Part shown: piece by piece, positions 35,253 to 49,725 of the stretch
Numbering within the stretch: position 1 is the first letter of the stretch
Layout of the letters: every line of letters begins with the position of its first letter
Assembly (NCBI GenBank): GCA_020091685.1
Contig: CM034591.1
Location: 31,393,555 to 31,457,554 of the forward strand
DNA length: 64,000 nt
Direction: 5' to 3'
Source of the DNA: Lutjanus erythropterus
Taxonomy: Eukaryota; Chordata; Actinopteri; Lutjaniformes; Lutjanidae
The notes under the pieces: generated by a model
Told to the model about the DNA's origin: nothing
Databases searched by the model: none
Seen by the model: the letters and a program-made list of their open reading frames with translations, nothing else
Position numbers and translations under genes: made by a program

Positions 35253-36920
35253 ACTTCCACTCAGACAGGTGAGATGTCAGATGAAGGAAAAGAGTTGCGT
35301 GTCAGGTAGAGACAAGGGGAAGATGGAAAAGAGAGCAGGACCTTTCCTCCTCGGAGGGACAGAACAAACACACAGGCCACACAATCCCACTACTGTTGTA
35401 ATGTTGTGCTTGGCAGACTGCGTGACGGCAAGATGGCACCCCCACACACACATACACACACAGACACATACACACTCCCACCACACTGCCCTTGTGGCCC
35501 ACACCTCCAGCTCAGATGGAGGGCAGCCCATTGAGGGTAACAGAAAAGAACAAGGCCATTCATTGCCGTTTCACCCCAGGAACTGCCAAGCCTCAACCCC
35601 ACCACAGCTGGCTACTGACCCTTTCCTGCCTTGCAGGTTTGCGTCACACGCCACTGTGTCAATGTTTGGTACAAAAGTGTGGTGTGTGGAAGGAGAGAAA
35701 GTGGGTGTAGCTTGGGATTTGTCATGTGCTGTTCCAAAACTAGCTAAAATAAAAGGGCTTAAACTGGTCACAATCAGGTGCCTGGAAACATACGGTATGT
35801 ACCTGAGAAAAACAGCAAAGAAACTCCTGCTTGGTTTCAAAATATTGACTTTCAATGAAGCCAATTATTAACTTGTGCTGGTTTGTAGCAGGATTATCAA
35901 ATACAACATATTTCCAGTACTGGCAAAAGGTGTAGTTCATGGGAACTGCTGTCATTAAACTTACTGGTAGCCTGTGCTCAGTTATGCATCTCCCTTGCTA
36001 CTTCCGAGACTGTCCCCTGTGGTGAGAACAGTCAAGGTATAGGGGCACCTATGTTGAACTGAGCTGTGGAAAAACTGAAATACGCTGTGTTTACAGCAGG
36101 CTATGTGAGAGGACGAGCCTCCAGAGGCAGATTCAAGGCAGGCAGGGCGGCTGAGCTTAAATCTCAATAATGCTTCACTGTTCTTAGGTGAATAAAAATC
36201 TTGTAGGGTTGTGCTACTGAGCTCAATAAAGACTCATTGGTTCCCAAGAGAGGGTTGACTTAAATAAAACAAGGGAAAATCTATTTCTGGCAAGTAGACT
36301 TTTTGTTACTACTTAACAGCAGTTACTTAGAAGATGCACTACGGTTACCTTAACCTAGCACCTTCAATATTTATAGGCCTAATGAATAATGATTAGCATT
36401 CCAGGGTGTCTACATGTACCAGCAAGTTCAATGTAAGACTTTTTAAGACTTTCTAATGCCACCGTTTAATTAAATGTAAGACTAAAAAACTAAACATTAC
36501 ATGTGAAATGCATGCATACCCCTCTGAGTAAATACATATTTTCAGTTCAAAATGATAAGTAAAGTAAAATGACAATAACTGGTTGAGTTAAAAAACATTT
36601 GTCTCAGTACATTTTTTAGTGTAAAAAAATATATCCCTAATGATATTAATCACTACAATTGTCTTACAGTCCGAAATGACCCTGAAATAGGTAAATGCCA
36701 TCCTGTCTCATTAAATCTACAGACAGTCTGTTATAATGAATCTAGTCAACTTTTTTGTGTTGATTTGACTGATGACTGTCTCACATTTTACACGTGGAAA
36801 TTAAAGGCAAAAGGAAAACATTGAAGAATTTATGGAGAAAGCAAACCCACAGAAACTGAAGTTTGCAGGTTAGCTGACTAGCTATGCCATCCAGACAGCA
36901 GGCAAAGTTTACAAACATAC

Positions 36921-36948
36921 AGTATTCAACAAATAGTATTCAACAAAT
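36921..36948. repeat. Perfect 14-bp tandem duplication
   Basis: The unit agtattcaacaaat occurs twice without change in intron 3. Confidence 0.9.
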
Positions 36949-39254
36949 AAATATTTAAAACCTTTACAAACAGAATTTAAGATTATTTAATTCTTTTTAA
37001 GGCCCTTTATTAATGTGAATTTTACTTTTTAAGGATATGTAGCCACCCTACATCCATTACCAACTAGCAATTTAAATCCTAAACTGAACACTTCCCTTCC
37101 ACTTCCCAGAGTCTCATGTTGATTAGAGGGAAGAGGCTGAAGGCTATACACAAGTCTGGGCTGCAAGGTGCAGGTCCAGGCTGGCATTTTCAGAGTGAGC
37201 TGAGGGAGAAGCCACACAGCTGCCTGGTTCAGAGAGGTCACCATAACACTTGATGTTCATTTATCTACCTACTGAGCACGGATAATGAGTGTCTGACAAC
37301 TGAGTCAAGAAAATTTGGAAAAACCTTTTACAAAGAGGGGGAAAAAAATAGCACCAACACTGGCACAATGTGAAAGAAGCATACCTTTACATTTTCAGCC
37401 TTGCCCTGAAATGAAATATCTTGACATTGAAAATACTGCTCCCACTTCTACTTCACAAAAATCTGTGGGAAAGCATTGTGGCATTTATAGTCATGTATAA
37501 TTTCATTATTATGGAAAGGCTTACCAATAATTCAGTGATTACTTTGCTGACTGTTGAGGTTTTTCATGCTTTTAAATATCACATTTCCAATCCCCAGGCT
37601 CTGTTTTAAAGCAAAAACTCCCTGCCCCAAGTTATGTTGCTACTCCATCACATCCATCCTCACTGTTCAGTGATGGTGGCATGTCTGCATTAGACTGAAT
37701 GACTAAACAGATCAGTAATTCGCATTGTTTTTGTGTGTGTATCTTTGTATTTGTGCAGTCAGTAAACTTGAGCTTGCTGTAGGTTCTTGTAGTGCAGAGG
37801 GTGCTGCAGGAGACAAAATAAAATCTGAGTGACACTAACCACAGCAATGGTGGCCAGAGACGGCAGGTTCCTCCTCATGCAAAACTACATACAAACTCAC
37901 GCAGAGAGAATACTGTATTTCCAAAACCAAAGTTGGACTGACAGCTATAGCACACAGAGAAATAATTCCTCACTTTGTTTTGTCACCATCAACCACGTCA
38001 AACTAGAATCAACTCACTGAATTTGGCACATGAGATGTATTCGGAAGGAAGTTGCATGGAGGACCAGCATGACGCCCCTATAATAACCAGTAATGGGTTC
38101 ATCTTTGAAAACCACATTAGATCTTAAAAGCCACATGAAAGTACAAATCTTGCCAGTAACAAGCTAAAAGGTAATTATGCATCCCGGTCTGAATGGATCC
38201 ATGGCTATAAATGACACCATCATTCTGGATTCAAAGAAACATGGAGTCACAGGGATCAACAGTCTTATGGCTTGTGTTGCTTGTTTTATGATCATGTCTG
38301 CTGCACACTGTGGAAGTGAGTGCAGACAGACAGCACTTGCACGTGTGTGTGTGTCAATAAATCAAGGCATGTTTATTCGCAGCACCATGTGTGTTCCAGA
38401 CAGCATAAAATGAGTTAACAGTGTCTGGAGGAATGTATCTGTAAGAAAGGATAGATGGATGTAAAAGAAAAAAAACTGTGATTGGTGAGGTTCCACAACC
38501 TTAAATAAAGTAGAGGTTGTCTAAGATTTATTTTTCCCCTTTCAGCCAACACTACAAACTGTCACCACAAAACAAAAAAGTCCCTACTTTTTTTCACTTT
38601 CCTTCCATTTACCCTCTTCATCTCTGCCTCTCTCTGTGTCCTCATGCATTTTCTCTATTTCTCCGTCTCTGCACATGAGGGATTTGGTGTGGGGCCAGAG
38701 TGTTGACAAACATACACTTAGCAGGCCAGGAGTTCTTTCCAAATCAAATAATCAACCGGGAAAACCTGATTAGAGGGCCAGAAAGAAAGGGCTCACTTCA
38801 ACAGTCCCAGTGAATCAACACTCCCGGCCAAACAGAAACATACCAACCACACAGCCGGGCTAATTCAGTCCCTTTGCCACAGTCACAACTGTTACTAAAA
38901 ACACAATTATTTTCTGTTTGGTGTTTCCTCAATTCAGTTCAGTATGATGCATTCAGATGACTGGAAAAAAAATAGAGCGGCTTTACAAATGTAAACTGTA
39001 AAAAGCAACAGAAGTGATACAGTCAACAAAAACTGAACACATGTAAGCCTTTCAACATGGCGGTGTTCAAAGAATAACATTTACTTTAGCAACAGGGGCT
39101 CAATGCAGTGGTACCAGAACATACTGAATGGAAGCTGAACAGGAAAAGAAACGTGTCAGAGCAGGTGGGAAGTCATTACTAGTAGTCGTTCCAATGCCTT
39201 GGCACAATATTAAATGATTTACAATAATCCCAACTTTTTAGCCTACATCAGTTG

Positions 39255-39990
39255 GCTTTAAAGGGATGGTTCAGATTATTTGAAGTAAGGTTGTATGAGG
39301 CACTTATCAATAGTCAGTGATTTACTTATAATAGATGGAGGTTGGCATCTTCCTAGTTTGAAGAAACAGAGTGGCGCACCAGCATGGAAGCTATGCAATG
39401 CCACTTTAAGACTTTATCTCTTTAAGATTTTCTCTTTCTAATGTGGAACTATCTCTTGTTGTATTATATTGTTGAATCTAAATGTACTGCTGTGGAGAGT
39501 GTCTGCAACAAAAGGTATTTAGGCCACTTAAGAAAGGTCCACCTAAAAAAGTAAATATCAGTACAGTGTAATGTAAATGTAAGTGTACACTAGATTTAGA
39601 ATATTTTCACTGCTTTATGTTGGCATCAGACATCCTTTCCTGACAGGAAATTGCCATTGTATAAGCTAAAAATCGCTCTCTCCAAACCAACCAAACTCCA
39701 TTGGCGAAATCAGTCATTTTAACTCACAGACACAACAGTTGCTGGTCTTTTGCTGCCTCAGTCTGTTAGTTTGTGCTATTGTGTGACTTTGGTGTTTTAG
39801 AAGCATGGTTCATATTCAGAAAACTCACACAATATCACAAACTAACAGATGGAGGCAGCGGTAGAACAGCAACTCATTTTTCTTACAGTGAATGTTTGTA
39901 TAGTTTCTTTGGAGAGAACGACATTTGGTTTGTATAACGGCAGTTTTCCATCAGAAAAAGCTGTCTGTTTAGAGATGAAAATATTCTATA
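39255..39990. repeat. Probable dispersed fish repeat
   Basis: AAAGGGATGGTTCAGATTAT, GGTTGTATGAGGCACTTATC and CATGGAAGCTATGCAATG appear in that order, as in a common fish repeat I recall. A later part (GTTTGTGCTATTGTGTGACT) may belong to the same family. Ends are not defined and identity rests on memory. Confidence 0.4.
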
Positions 39991-41734
39991 TATAGTGTAT
40001 GCTTAAACTGATGTTGTTGGTTTATTTAGCTGTGACACCATGAGCTCCTCAAATAGAGTCAAAACACACTTCAGGGGCCCATTCGCACCTTCATTTTGGA
40101 AAATGGGTAAAGCACCACCTGCAAACAGCAGGACATGTAAACAAGCACACATGGATAATACCAGGCAGGGGAGGCTTCTCAACACTGAAATGCACACGAC
40201 ACACACACCCCCTTGACTTGTTTCACATTCCTGAGTCACCCCTCCGCCACCCCCTGAATCTATGCTTGAGTGTGAAATACCACAGGAGGGTGGTCTCTGC
40301 ACTTTTAACTCCTCACCTTTCTGCCCGTCCAGAGTGCACTGAGCCCAGCTGGTCAGTCAGCAAGTAACTGAGGCCTGATAGAGATCAGTTCTTATATTAA
40401 ACCGCACTGACATTAAAACCGGTCACATGTCCCTGGGCCTGTGCTCGGTGAAGCCTGTAACTAACTCATGGCTGCCACTGTTGCTTCTGACTGTGGATCG
40501 AGTTTAGGATGAACTCTCTCCCCTAAAATAAAACCGCTGGATACGGTTACATACTCAGCTCCCACTAAATAAATTCCCCACTTATTTTTGGCCTTCATCT
40601 GTTCCACTGATCCAGTAATAAGGCAAGCAAGCTGAGGGGAAAAACATCTCCCATCACAGCATACACACATAAACAGTCACCCTGGCATACACACACCGAA
40701 GCATTTTAATTTTTGTTTAAAATAGAAAAAATGACAGAAGTATTAAGAGCTGGTACTGAGAATTTTGATAATGGGATATTTACATGAGCAAAGCTAGGAT
40801 GGAGAACATCACCTGCTCTCTGCAACAAAACAACTCCCTCTCTTCACATATACCGTTTTTCCCATTGCCAGCTGACTCATTTATCTTTATTTTTTTGTCT
40901 TACGTGTGCTAGAAAACTGGGAATCAATTCATGTCTTGACAGAGACCAGCGTTTTAAAAGCCTGTGTGTTCATCTCTAAGTAATTTTGTAGTTCTGAATC
41001 TCTGTGGTTTGATGTTTAGTTTCTCTCCTGCATCGCTGTTTGTACTTTCAGGTATCTGTGTTGTTATACTGTTTCATGTTCACTTTCAGTTGGATAGGAG
41101 GCACCAATGTTACTGCCCATGAAAACCCCTGATTTTGCTGCTTCATAATAAAAGCTTTAGATAACTAAAGAACAGGGGAAATAAGATGCTCCGTGTGTTT
41201 GTGAAATTTTCGTCCAGGGTAGAAGGGGCTATACTGTGTGTTTCATCTGCACCAACCTGCAAGCCTCATTCATTTTCTCTGTATCTCTTTTCCTCATTTT
41301 ATCAACTCTGTTTTTTATTTTTCCTTCATCCCTCCTTCTTTCACCCACCCCTCCTATTCTGACTTCCCTCCTTTCTTTCATCTCTTCCCTCTTCTTTTCC
41401 CTTTGTCACTCTCTCCTCTCTGTCCGTCCCTGTCCTCGCCTCTCACCTACCGTAGCTCCAGCCCTCTGCCGTAACTTGACACTTTCTCACAGTGAGCGCC
41501 TGACTCTGCCAAGTTGTTTCCCTGTGTTGCTCCACTGTTGCCATGGTGAGACTCTGTGTGTATGCATGAGTGTATGTGTATGAGCAAGCAGCTACATACA
41601 CTCACGTTGGTGTAAACTACAGCTCTCTGGAGCTTGTGTTGGAGAGGCTATGTGTGTTTTAGAATGTGTGGATTTAAGCACACTAACTTTGGTCTAAACT
41701 GTAGAAAGTTTTGTGATGTGTGTGAGAGAGATAA

Positions 41735-41736
<2 letters not shown>

Positions 41737-41789
<53 letters not shown>
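41737..41789. repeat. (GT)n microsatellite
   Basis: A 53-bp pure GT run, the first of a cluster of simple repeats in intron 3. Confidence 0.95.
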
Positions 41790-41790
<1 letters not shown>

Positions 41791-41939
41791 ACGCGTGTGT
41801 GTGACAGTCTGGCTAGCATATGTGTGCAACAGATGTAAAAACAGGAGCAATGGTGGTCAAGGTCATGAGTGGGCCCATTTTATCTGACAGTGGTTTCCCT
41901 ACTGTGGCACTGTGGCACCGCCACAGACCAGGGATCTAT

Positions 41940-41941
<2 letters not shown>

Positions 41942-41993
<52 letters not shown>

Positions 41994-42006
41994 ACACACA
42001 CACACA
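41942..42006. repeat. (AC)n microsatellite
   Basis: A 65-bp AC run with one AT interruption, complementary to the GT run about 150 bp to the left. Confidence 0.95.
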
Positions 42007-42120
42007 GAGCGCAGCTCACACGGGCTTGCTGTTTGCCCAGCACACTAGGGAGGGCAGAGAGAGCCAGGGGGCCGGTTGACTGTTTGTTTAAACAAGGTCA
42101 ATACATGCGCAAGCACATGT

Positions 42121-42123
<3 letters not shown>

Positions 42124-42171
<48 letters not shown>
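42124..42171. repeat. (CA)24 microsatellite
   Basis: A 48-bp pure CA run in the intron 3 cluster. Confidence 0.95.
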
Positions 42172-42173
<2 letters not shown>

Positions 42174-42280
42174 AGCGTTTACTGTATACTGCATGAGGGC
42201 TGTATATGGCCTTGCTAGACTGGTCCAAGCTCAATTCCTCTTATTCCCATTCTGTCCTCCCCCACTCTCCCCCTCTAACA

Positions 42281-42360
42281 CACACACTCACTCACACACA
42301 CACACACAAACACACACTCTCTCTCTCTCTCTCTCCCTCTCTCTCTCTCTGTCTCTCCCT
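42281..42360. repeat. Compound (CA)n-(CT)n repeat
   Basis: An imperfect CA repeat passes into a CT repeat, about 80 bp in all, ending the cluster. Confidence 0.9.
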
Positions 42361-43335
42361 CCCCCTCTCAGTGACTGTTTTCTCACTGTGCGCTAAGCCT
42401 GATTACAACAAATGAGAGCTGAGCTTCCAACATGTTTACATCAAATACAGCCCCGGGGCAAAGCAACACCAGCTCCAGCCAGTTCACACAGTGCAAACCG
42501 CATGGCTCTGCATTGTTGTCTGTGTGTCTCCCCACATTATGGCAGCCAGTCTATTGAAAGAGTCTGCAGAGCCAGAGAGAGACCTGGTGACTGTAGGGCA
42601 AAGCTAGAGGGCAAGTAAGAGAAGAAGAAAAGAAAGTACATAAGGACAGACTAAGAAAAGAGAAGGGGTTAACGATGCTGACAATGTGAGAATGAATGAC
42701 AGAGACAGAGAGAGTGACAGCAATGAGGTCATGACCATGCATTCAAGCATTGGGATCAAAATCATTTATTGCATCCCAGCCAGTGGAAATATAAGGCTGT
42801 CTTGGACAGCTTTCATCATATTCTCTTTCAAATCCTTGTTACCAGACACCAAGGCTTAATTTAGATTTATTAACTGTTGCAATGAGTTTAAAGATGGACA
42901 TGATATTTTTTCCAACTGTCTGCTCTTTCTTTCAGATTTGCAATAAAGCACTGTCCTATGCAGTGTTTGTGTGCTGTGACAGTTTCCTCAGCTTTTTTCT
43001 GTTGTGTCTGCCTGCCTCTAACCGTAGCAGCAGGTAATACCAGAGGGGCTCCTTATACTTGTGTGGGTGCAGCAGCACTCAATTAAGCTGGTTAAATACG
43101 CACAAGGATACCTCAGCCAGCCAGAGAGGCTTTGGACTTATATGTCTCCTAGCAACAGGTGTACCGATTATGGTCTGCAGCTAGCCCCAGAGGAATGGCT
43201 AAAACAGCCAGTCAGCCAGGCACAGATGAGGCCATCATGCAATAGTACAAAACCTTTTTTTAAAAGGATGCGTGGTCGGTGGTGGTTGCTGAAACATTTG
43301 GATCTTGCACATTTTTTAAGTAACCTCAAAAATGT

Positions 43336-43371
43336 TAACAATGTACAAATGTTAACATTTGTACATTGTTA
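43336..43371. repeat. Perfect 36-bp palindrome with no spacer
   Basis: Centred on GTTAAC at 43351-43356. Each side extends 18 bases in exact complement, containing ACAATGTACAAATG and its reverse complement. The next pair outward mismatches. It is not at the end of any element I can define. Confidence 0.9.
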
Positions 43372-44659
43372 TCAATAACATAATGCTTGTTTTCAAGTCT
43401 GTAGAATATTGTATAAACAGAATGCTTGTATATTGTACAGTGGAACTTTCTTTCAATGTATTCTTATTTTGTAAATAATTCCTTTCAACCATCAAAAAGT
43501 TCAAATATTTCTCTGGCAACCAGTAGATCATGCAGAGGAGGATTTCTGTTATTTTGTTGTGCTTTACACATAAAAAAGAGGTAATTATTGTAATGGAAAA
43601 AAGGCCCCACAAACATTGCTGACAGATGGACTTCAACAAAGCTACAATGTGGCTAGTAGCAATATCATTAGCAGTGAGTGTCAGTCATAGGAATACACAG
43701 CATTCCTCACAGAACCCAGTGCCATGAATCATGTCTGTCAAAACAATTCAATGTAAACACTGTCACAATTTGTGGTCTTTGTTTGTCTGGCTACTGTACA
43801 GTCAAACAGACAGACAGAAAAGGAGCTGACTGCTTTGACCATTGCCAGCCAAGGCGTTAGGACACCCCTGTGTTGCATTAGATTGCATGTCTTTCTTATT
43901 GGTATTTCTGGACCAAGTTGGTGTCAAACTTCCAACGCACTGTTGCCTTATGTTTTAATCCTTGTGTTGCCAGAGCACAGTTTACTGTGATTTTGGATTC
44001 AAAGGCATGTCTACTGCTTAATAAAATGCACCACACAATATACACTGTTACTTTCAATGTCACAAGATGCTACAAGTACACACAGAAGACCAGCTTACAA
44101 TATCAGCTTGTTGCAGCATGACAAAAAAACATGCTAAAATAAAACTAAATTTTCTGACTTGAGCTCTATAATAGGATCTCCTCTGTGGTTTATTTGCCTC
44201 TTATTTTCTATGTCTGTAATTTTTTAACAGCTCCTACATCCTGTGTCTGAGGCCAAAAACCACAGGTTAGAAATCACTGACCTAAAACTGCTCTTCAACT
44301 GAGCCATTAAATTCTACACAGACTCTCTCCGAAATCTGGATGAGAGGCACCGAGTTAAAGCCTTGATACTCAAGCTAGTAGATGGCCAAAAATTTACAAG
44401 AAGAAACTGGAATATTTTCTTCTTGCAGAATGGGTCAATTTTGAAAGTTCCTTAGTCACACCATGCCTAACAATCTATAGTCTTATCAAAAGCACCTGGG
44501 TGAAGAAGCAGTTGCTGAATGAATCCCTCATAACTTCAAAACAACATATTAATCTAACTATTTTATAATGCAGTGTTACATTTCTAGTGAGCTATTTCAT
44601 TTTTCATTTTAAATTAACTCTTTAAAGGGGCGGTAAGTGATTCTGGAAAATTGGCGATT

Positions 44660-44756
44660 GTTGAGTCTCATTTCCAGGTCATCAAATACTGCCGCCTTGG
44701 GTTGCTGGCTCAGACTCAAATCATCTGCATTTGACAACCTAGGAATGAGACTCAAC
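44660..44756. repeat. Imperfect inverted repeat (about 28-bp arms, 40-bp loop)
   Basis: The left arm at 44660-44688 starts GTTGAGTCTCATT, and the right arm at 44729-44756 ends AATGAGACTCAAC. Aligned as reverse complements, the arms share most bases through AGGT and TCAAAT. It may be part of a foldback element. Confidence 0.6.
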
Positions 44757-47700
44757 CATCAACTATCTTTTTGCAGAATCATTTATTGCAATTGGCCAAA
44801 GTCTCTCATCAAAGCCTGAAAACAGAGCAAAGGGGAACTCTAGATATCTAGTCTTCTCTCAGACTACCTTAATTACAATTTTCCGAAAGGTTATTATGTA
44901 GTTTTTTTTTCCCCAGTGATACCAAAAATAAACTGCCTACCCCAGTTTCAATGTTAAGGTTTAAAGAAATCAGATTTACAAACACTGGCTCCGAGACAAG
45001 ACAAAAAGCCATACTACTGTTGCCTCATTGCTTCTGATCACTGAAGTCATTAGCTGGCCCAACACAAGAAAACCAGACAATGGTGGGGAGGCATCCCTGA
45101 GATTGGAATGGAAAAAAATCGTTGCTTGTCTGAAAGAGTTTACTAATGCCTAGTCAGGTATGTATTATGTTACTGTGTGACACTACTTGAAGTCAGTACT
45201 ATACCTGCTAAAATAGAGTGGTTTGAGCCTCAAAGTTAAGTATCCACACATCTCCAAATTGCAGCCACAGGTTACCTAACTGAGTACTATTTAGATCCAT
45301 CAAATGTGATCTTCTAGACCAAGAATATTGCCGCAGGTACAAGCAAGAAAATTGGACTCACTACACCAGTCTGTGATGTGCGCTTTCCAATACTGAGTAC
45401 ACTGGGGGAAAAGAACGTGAGCATTGCAGCTACCACAGCAATTTCAGAGAGGGCAGTCAGCACAGGAGGAAAACCTGGTTGCATGCCACAGAACTGACCT
45501 CAAGCCACATGGATAAGCTTTCTAACCACCTCTGAAATGTAAAGATGCACAGACTAGATTAGATCTTTAGTTTCTGATTTTTTCTGTTGGCTACCATCAC
45601 CCCATATCCAAGCAATAACTACTGCACAGCACTAGTCCTGGCAGAATCACTTTATTAAGTTGCACTCCTTGCTCTCTTCAAGAAGTCACAACTTTATACA
45701 AACTATAACATTTTATATTTTTTTTACCATCCATCCATTTTCTTCCGCTCATCCGCTCATTTTTTTTAACCTATCTATGCTAATGTAATAGTGAAACCTA
45801 TATAATCTTGTTCTTGACTGCTACTATCAGCCATGACTTTGAGATAAAAGCAAATGTGCTTTCTAAGACTACACAAGGCAATATGGAGTGGCATTCTCTC
45901 AACCTTTTATAGAACTGAACCCAAAATACAAATGTCTGGCCAAGAAATCATAGATTTCAGACTGTAAGCAGGCCACAATGAAGAAATCAAATGTATCCAC
46001 AAACAAACAGCAGACCTAGCACTGATGAAAACCAAAGGTCAGAAGACAGGATTAACAAACCATGGAGAAGATACCATAATAACTCACTCTTCTCAACACT
46101 ATAGCACAAACATTTTTAAGTGTTTAATACGTGTAATCAAACCAGCCACATGACTCTTTCCTCAGACATTCTCTTGTTTTTCTGTTGACACAGCAGCTCA
46201 GTGGTGCATTGATCTGGGCAACAGTGTGTCCACAAAAGGAAGTCATCACCACGTCCAGATGGCAGCTATGCCGTCATCTGGTGACATCACACCACCAGAG
46301 TCAAGACCCGAGGAGAATGAGAGATCCCGCAGGGCCACAGACGATGTAGAAGTGCACTCTGTAGAAAGGGCAGCTGCTGGAGTATGACAGTGTTTTAGAT
46401 CAAATATATTAAACCTCGGAAGTAAAGCTTGTGTTGAATGTGGAGTGGAGAATGGTGTGGAGAAGAAAAACAGAATTCTCATTACAGTGGTATGAAGTTA
46501 TTCAGTCAAATAATACTTTTGTAATATTTCACAAACCCGTTTACTAGACCTCTCACTATACACACTGCCACCATCATAGCACAATCTGAAGTAGAGTTAA
46601 AAATGACCAGTCTACATATTCAAATTCAGTGGCAGAGAAGCTGCAATCACACATCCTGGCACCAGTGTCATTCTGCCTCCAGGGAATAGCTCAGGTCACA
46701 CCTACTGTGCACCTGGGAAACATGATATGCGCAAGCTCGTTAACACAGTAAAAAACAGTGGCTGAATGACATTGAGATTCCCTCCGATGTCTCATGTTTT
46801 TGATATTGTTGTGTATGTTTTTTAGGTGTTAATTTTAACATAGGTCTGACCTTCTATCCAGCATCTCAACACATGTTCTTCTGATAATCTCAGACAATAA
46901 TACAGAGCACAATGTGTATGTGCCAGTTTTCAAAGTGTTCCTGTAAAAAACAATTATGGCGTCACCTGGTGACGACACGACCTTTCAATATGGTACTTTT
47001 TTGCACAGTGCATCAAAAAGAGGCTAAGAGAACTAACAATAGAGGACTAGGTGTTTAGTAAACAAAGACTGACTGTTAGACCTGCTTAACAAGTGCTGAT
47101 ACTATCTTTACTCACATAACACAAAACAGCTGTTAACTTTCTGTTGATTGTCAGGTTTTTTTTTACTGTTCAAGCCAGGCCTATTCAATTACTTTTTAGA
47201 TTGGCCAGAAAAAAAAGTGCTCAGAAGCCAGATGTTTACATTTCCTATAACTGACCTGTAAAGTTAAGAATTTCAATTTGTTTTCACAAAAGAAAAGAGA
47301 AGAAATATTATGTACAAAGAACAACAGTAATCATAGATTAGAAATTTTTGTAGTCGTTTTGTATGTGACTTTTTTTTTGTCAGCTGGACTTTCCTAAATA
47401 CCCTCTGCTTAAACAAGCTGAGTTAAAATGCTTTAATAAAATAAATATCTCTGTGCTTAACAACAGACATAACCAATGAATGGGCTAATTAGCCTTCTAA
47501 TAAAATGATAATTATCTAATAAACAGTGTTAACACCTATAAACTTAGAATGTTAGCAGTTTAATTACAAAAAATTACAATAATATACTTTTTTCCATATT
47601 TGTAAATGATCAAACTGACCAGACTGAGGTTGCTAAATAGACAGACTTGGCCCACGAGCCACCAAATTAATGGTCCTGGTCTGCACTATGAGTTGGTAAG

Positions 47701-49725
47701 TGTATCCTAAAATTATTGGGGGACATACAATTGCTGTAAAGGATAAGAGAGGTGAGTTACTGTGAGTTCAATAAACAGGAAATCTGTGGTAATTTAATAT
47801 TTAGTTAACATTAAGTTTGAAAACTGCCACTACACTGAAAGAGTGGAGCTGCACATTTAATAGTTGAATGCAGAGAGATGTAAATATTTTGTTAGATTAA
47901 TATCACATATACACTCACCCCTCCCTCCTTCATACAACTCATTCACCCACACATTTTCTCTCTGTGCACAGGGCTCTGCAAACCACTGCTCTTGACAAGT
48001 AAATGTTGTCTGTGGGCTTCTCTCGCTCTGTCTGCTCCCTCCGACCGTGACAACACATCGCTACTTGTCAATGTGATCATCAAAGTGCATTCCAGCAGAA
48101 ATGCATTTGCTTTTCGCTTTCAGCATACTGCTACTGAACATCTACAGAATGAACACTTTCCCTTTTTGTAACTATCTGTGCTGCTCCAGGCACCCAGCCA
48201 AATCATTTTATATGAGATTTATCAAGAACCGAACAAAGTGATTTGTAAATGTTGCTCTTACTTTAGATTTTAATCTTGGTCAATATTCAGCCAAACAAGT
48301 TGCATAAGAAAAATATACATTAATGAAAAAAAGTTTTTGGGGTGAACAAACCAGACTCACCAGACTTCACACTACAGTAGAACCAGCTACACTGACTGTC
48401 AGAGGTAAGCATGTATTGTAGGTACTGTAGACCAGATTCCAGCTGGGTTTGGAATCAACTTCAAAATGGCCTTGTCTGACCTCAGATAAACTCTCTATTC
48501 ACTAGCTTCTGCAAGGAAACTGCTCTAACCAAACAATTCCCTCTGGGGATGAGGAATGAGGGCAAGCGTGGCAAACGCTCAGTTGAAAACATTTGACAGC
48601 TAAATTATGCATCGTCACATATGGCAGGATAGAATCTTGGTCTAACTGAGGTTGAAATGGTTAATGATTGGCCTGGAGGGAGCCTGCATGGCTGAATGTA
48701 TGAGGACATGGGCTGTTTCTAAAGCAACAAATGGCAGTAATTTGGGCTTCCTTGTTGTTTCAGGAGATTTTGTGTCCACAGCTGTTCGATTGTTGTATTT
48801 CTTTTCATTGTTACATCTTCTGTATATTGTGCATAATGAGCCGTGACTGAGTTGGTCTAAGGACTAACAAACTTCCCATTTGTAGTCCCAAGCAATGACA
48901 ACACGTTGCCCACACCCAATAATAACTATTAAATTGCATTTAGATATTGATGACATTTTCAAGAACCTTTATTTTTTACATATTTTTTATGTGGGGTGTC
49001 ACCACAGTGTACTTGGGATCAAAAACACAACAAGCTGGACAACACGCTATAATCCAAAATTTGACAAAGAAAATCATTTGTGCCGCTGCAATCCTAGCTG
49101 AATAGCTGCAATTGTGCTAGATCTACAGAAGATAGAGGACAGTGCGTGGCAACCTCACTGAGCTGATTGGACAGCTCACTGCACTGGCAGTCTGAACTTC
49201 GCCATTGTTGGGTTACACAACAATGGTCATGGTCCAGCTCAAAGGCCCTATCTTAATCATACTCACAAAGGAAGCTTGTCACTGTGTTCTTGAAATATTA
49301 ATGGGACTGAAATTCTTCCGCTCTTGCTCTCTCTCATTCTTTCTCTGTCTCACTACTCTGTGAGAGAAGAGTAGCCATCGCTCTATGATAGCACCCGGTC
49401 TCTTGCAGGTGCTATCGAATGACAGAGCAGCTGATTGGGCTACACTGACAGCTCTCTTGCCTGTCTGCCTGCTTGTCTTCCTGCCTCAACTGTTTGACGG
49501 ACAGTCCTCCTGCAGCAGAGGATCCATGTGACAATCCACACATGCAAATCTGTAAAATGAAACCCTAAATGTAATGCTCATTCACAACAACCAGCTGATG
49601 TCTGAGCTATGAGGCAGAATAATGACTCATTTATAGTCCACTAATGGGTTCATTTTATCATTCAAATATTGCTATCTGTGCTATTAGTGTGAAGGGCCAT
49701 CCCTGTGAGCTGGAAAACAGCCTAC

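Noticed and set aside
35125..35871. Open frame of 248 codons on the + strand
   Set aside because: It runs through a poly-C run and a CA repeat, has no recognisable domain, overlaps equally long frames on the other strand and lies inside nfatc3 intron 3.
41236..41583. 115-codon frame rich in F, L, S and P
   Set aside because: It is a CT-rich low-complexity intron segment with no domain.
49360..49435. Hairpin with GATAGCACC and GGTGCTATC arms
   Set aside because: The arms are only 9-10 bp, which is expected by chance at this scale.
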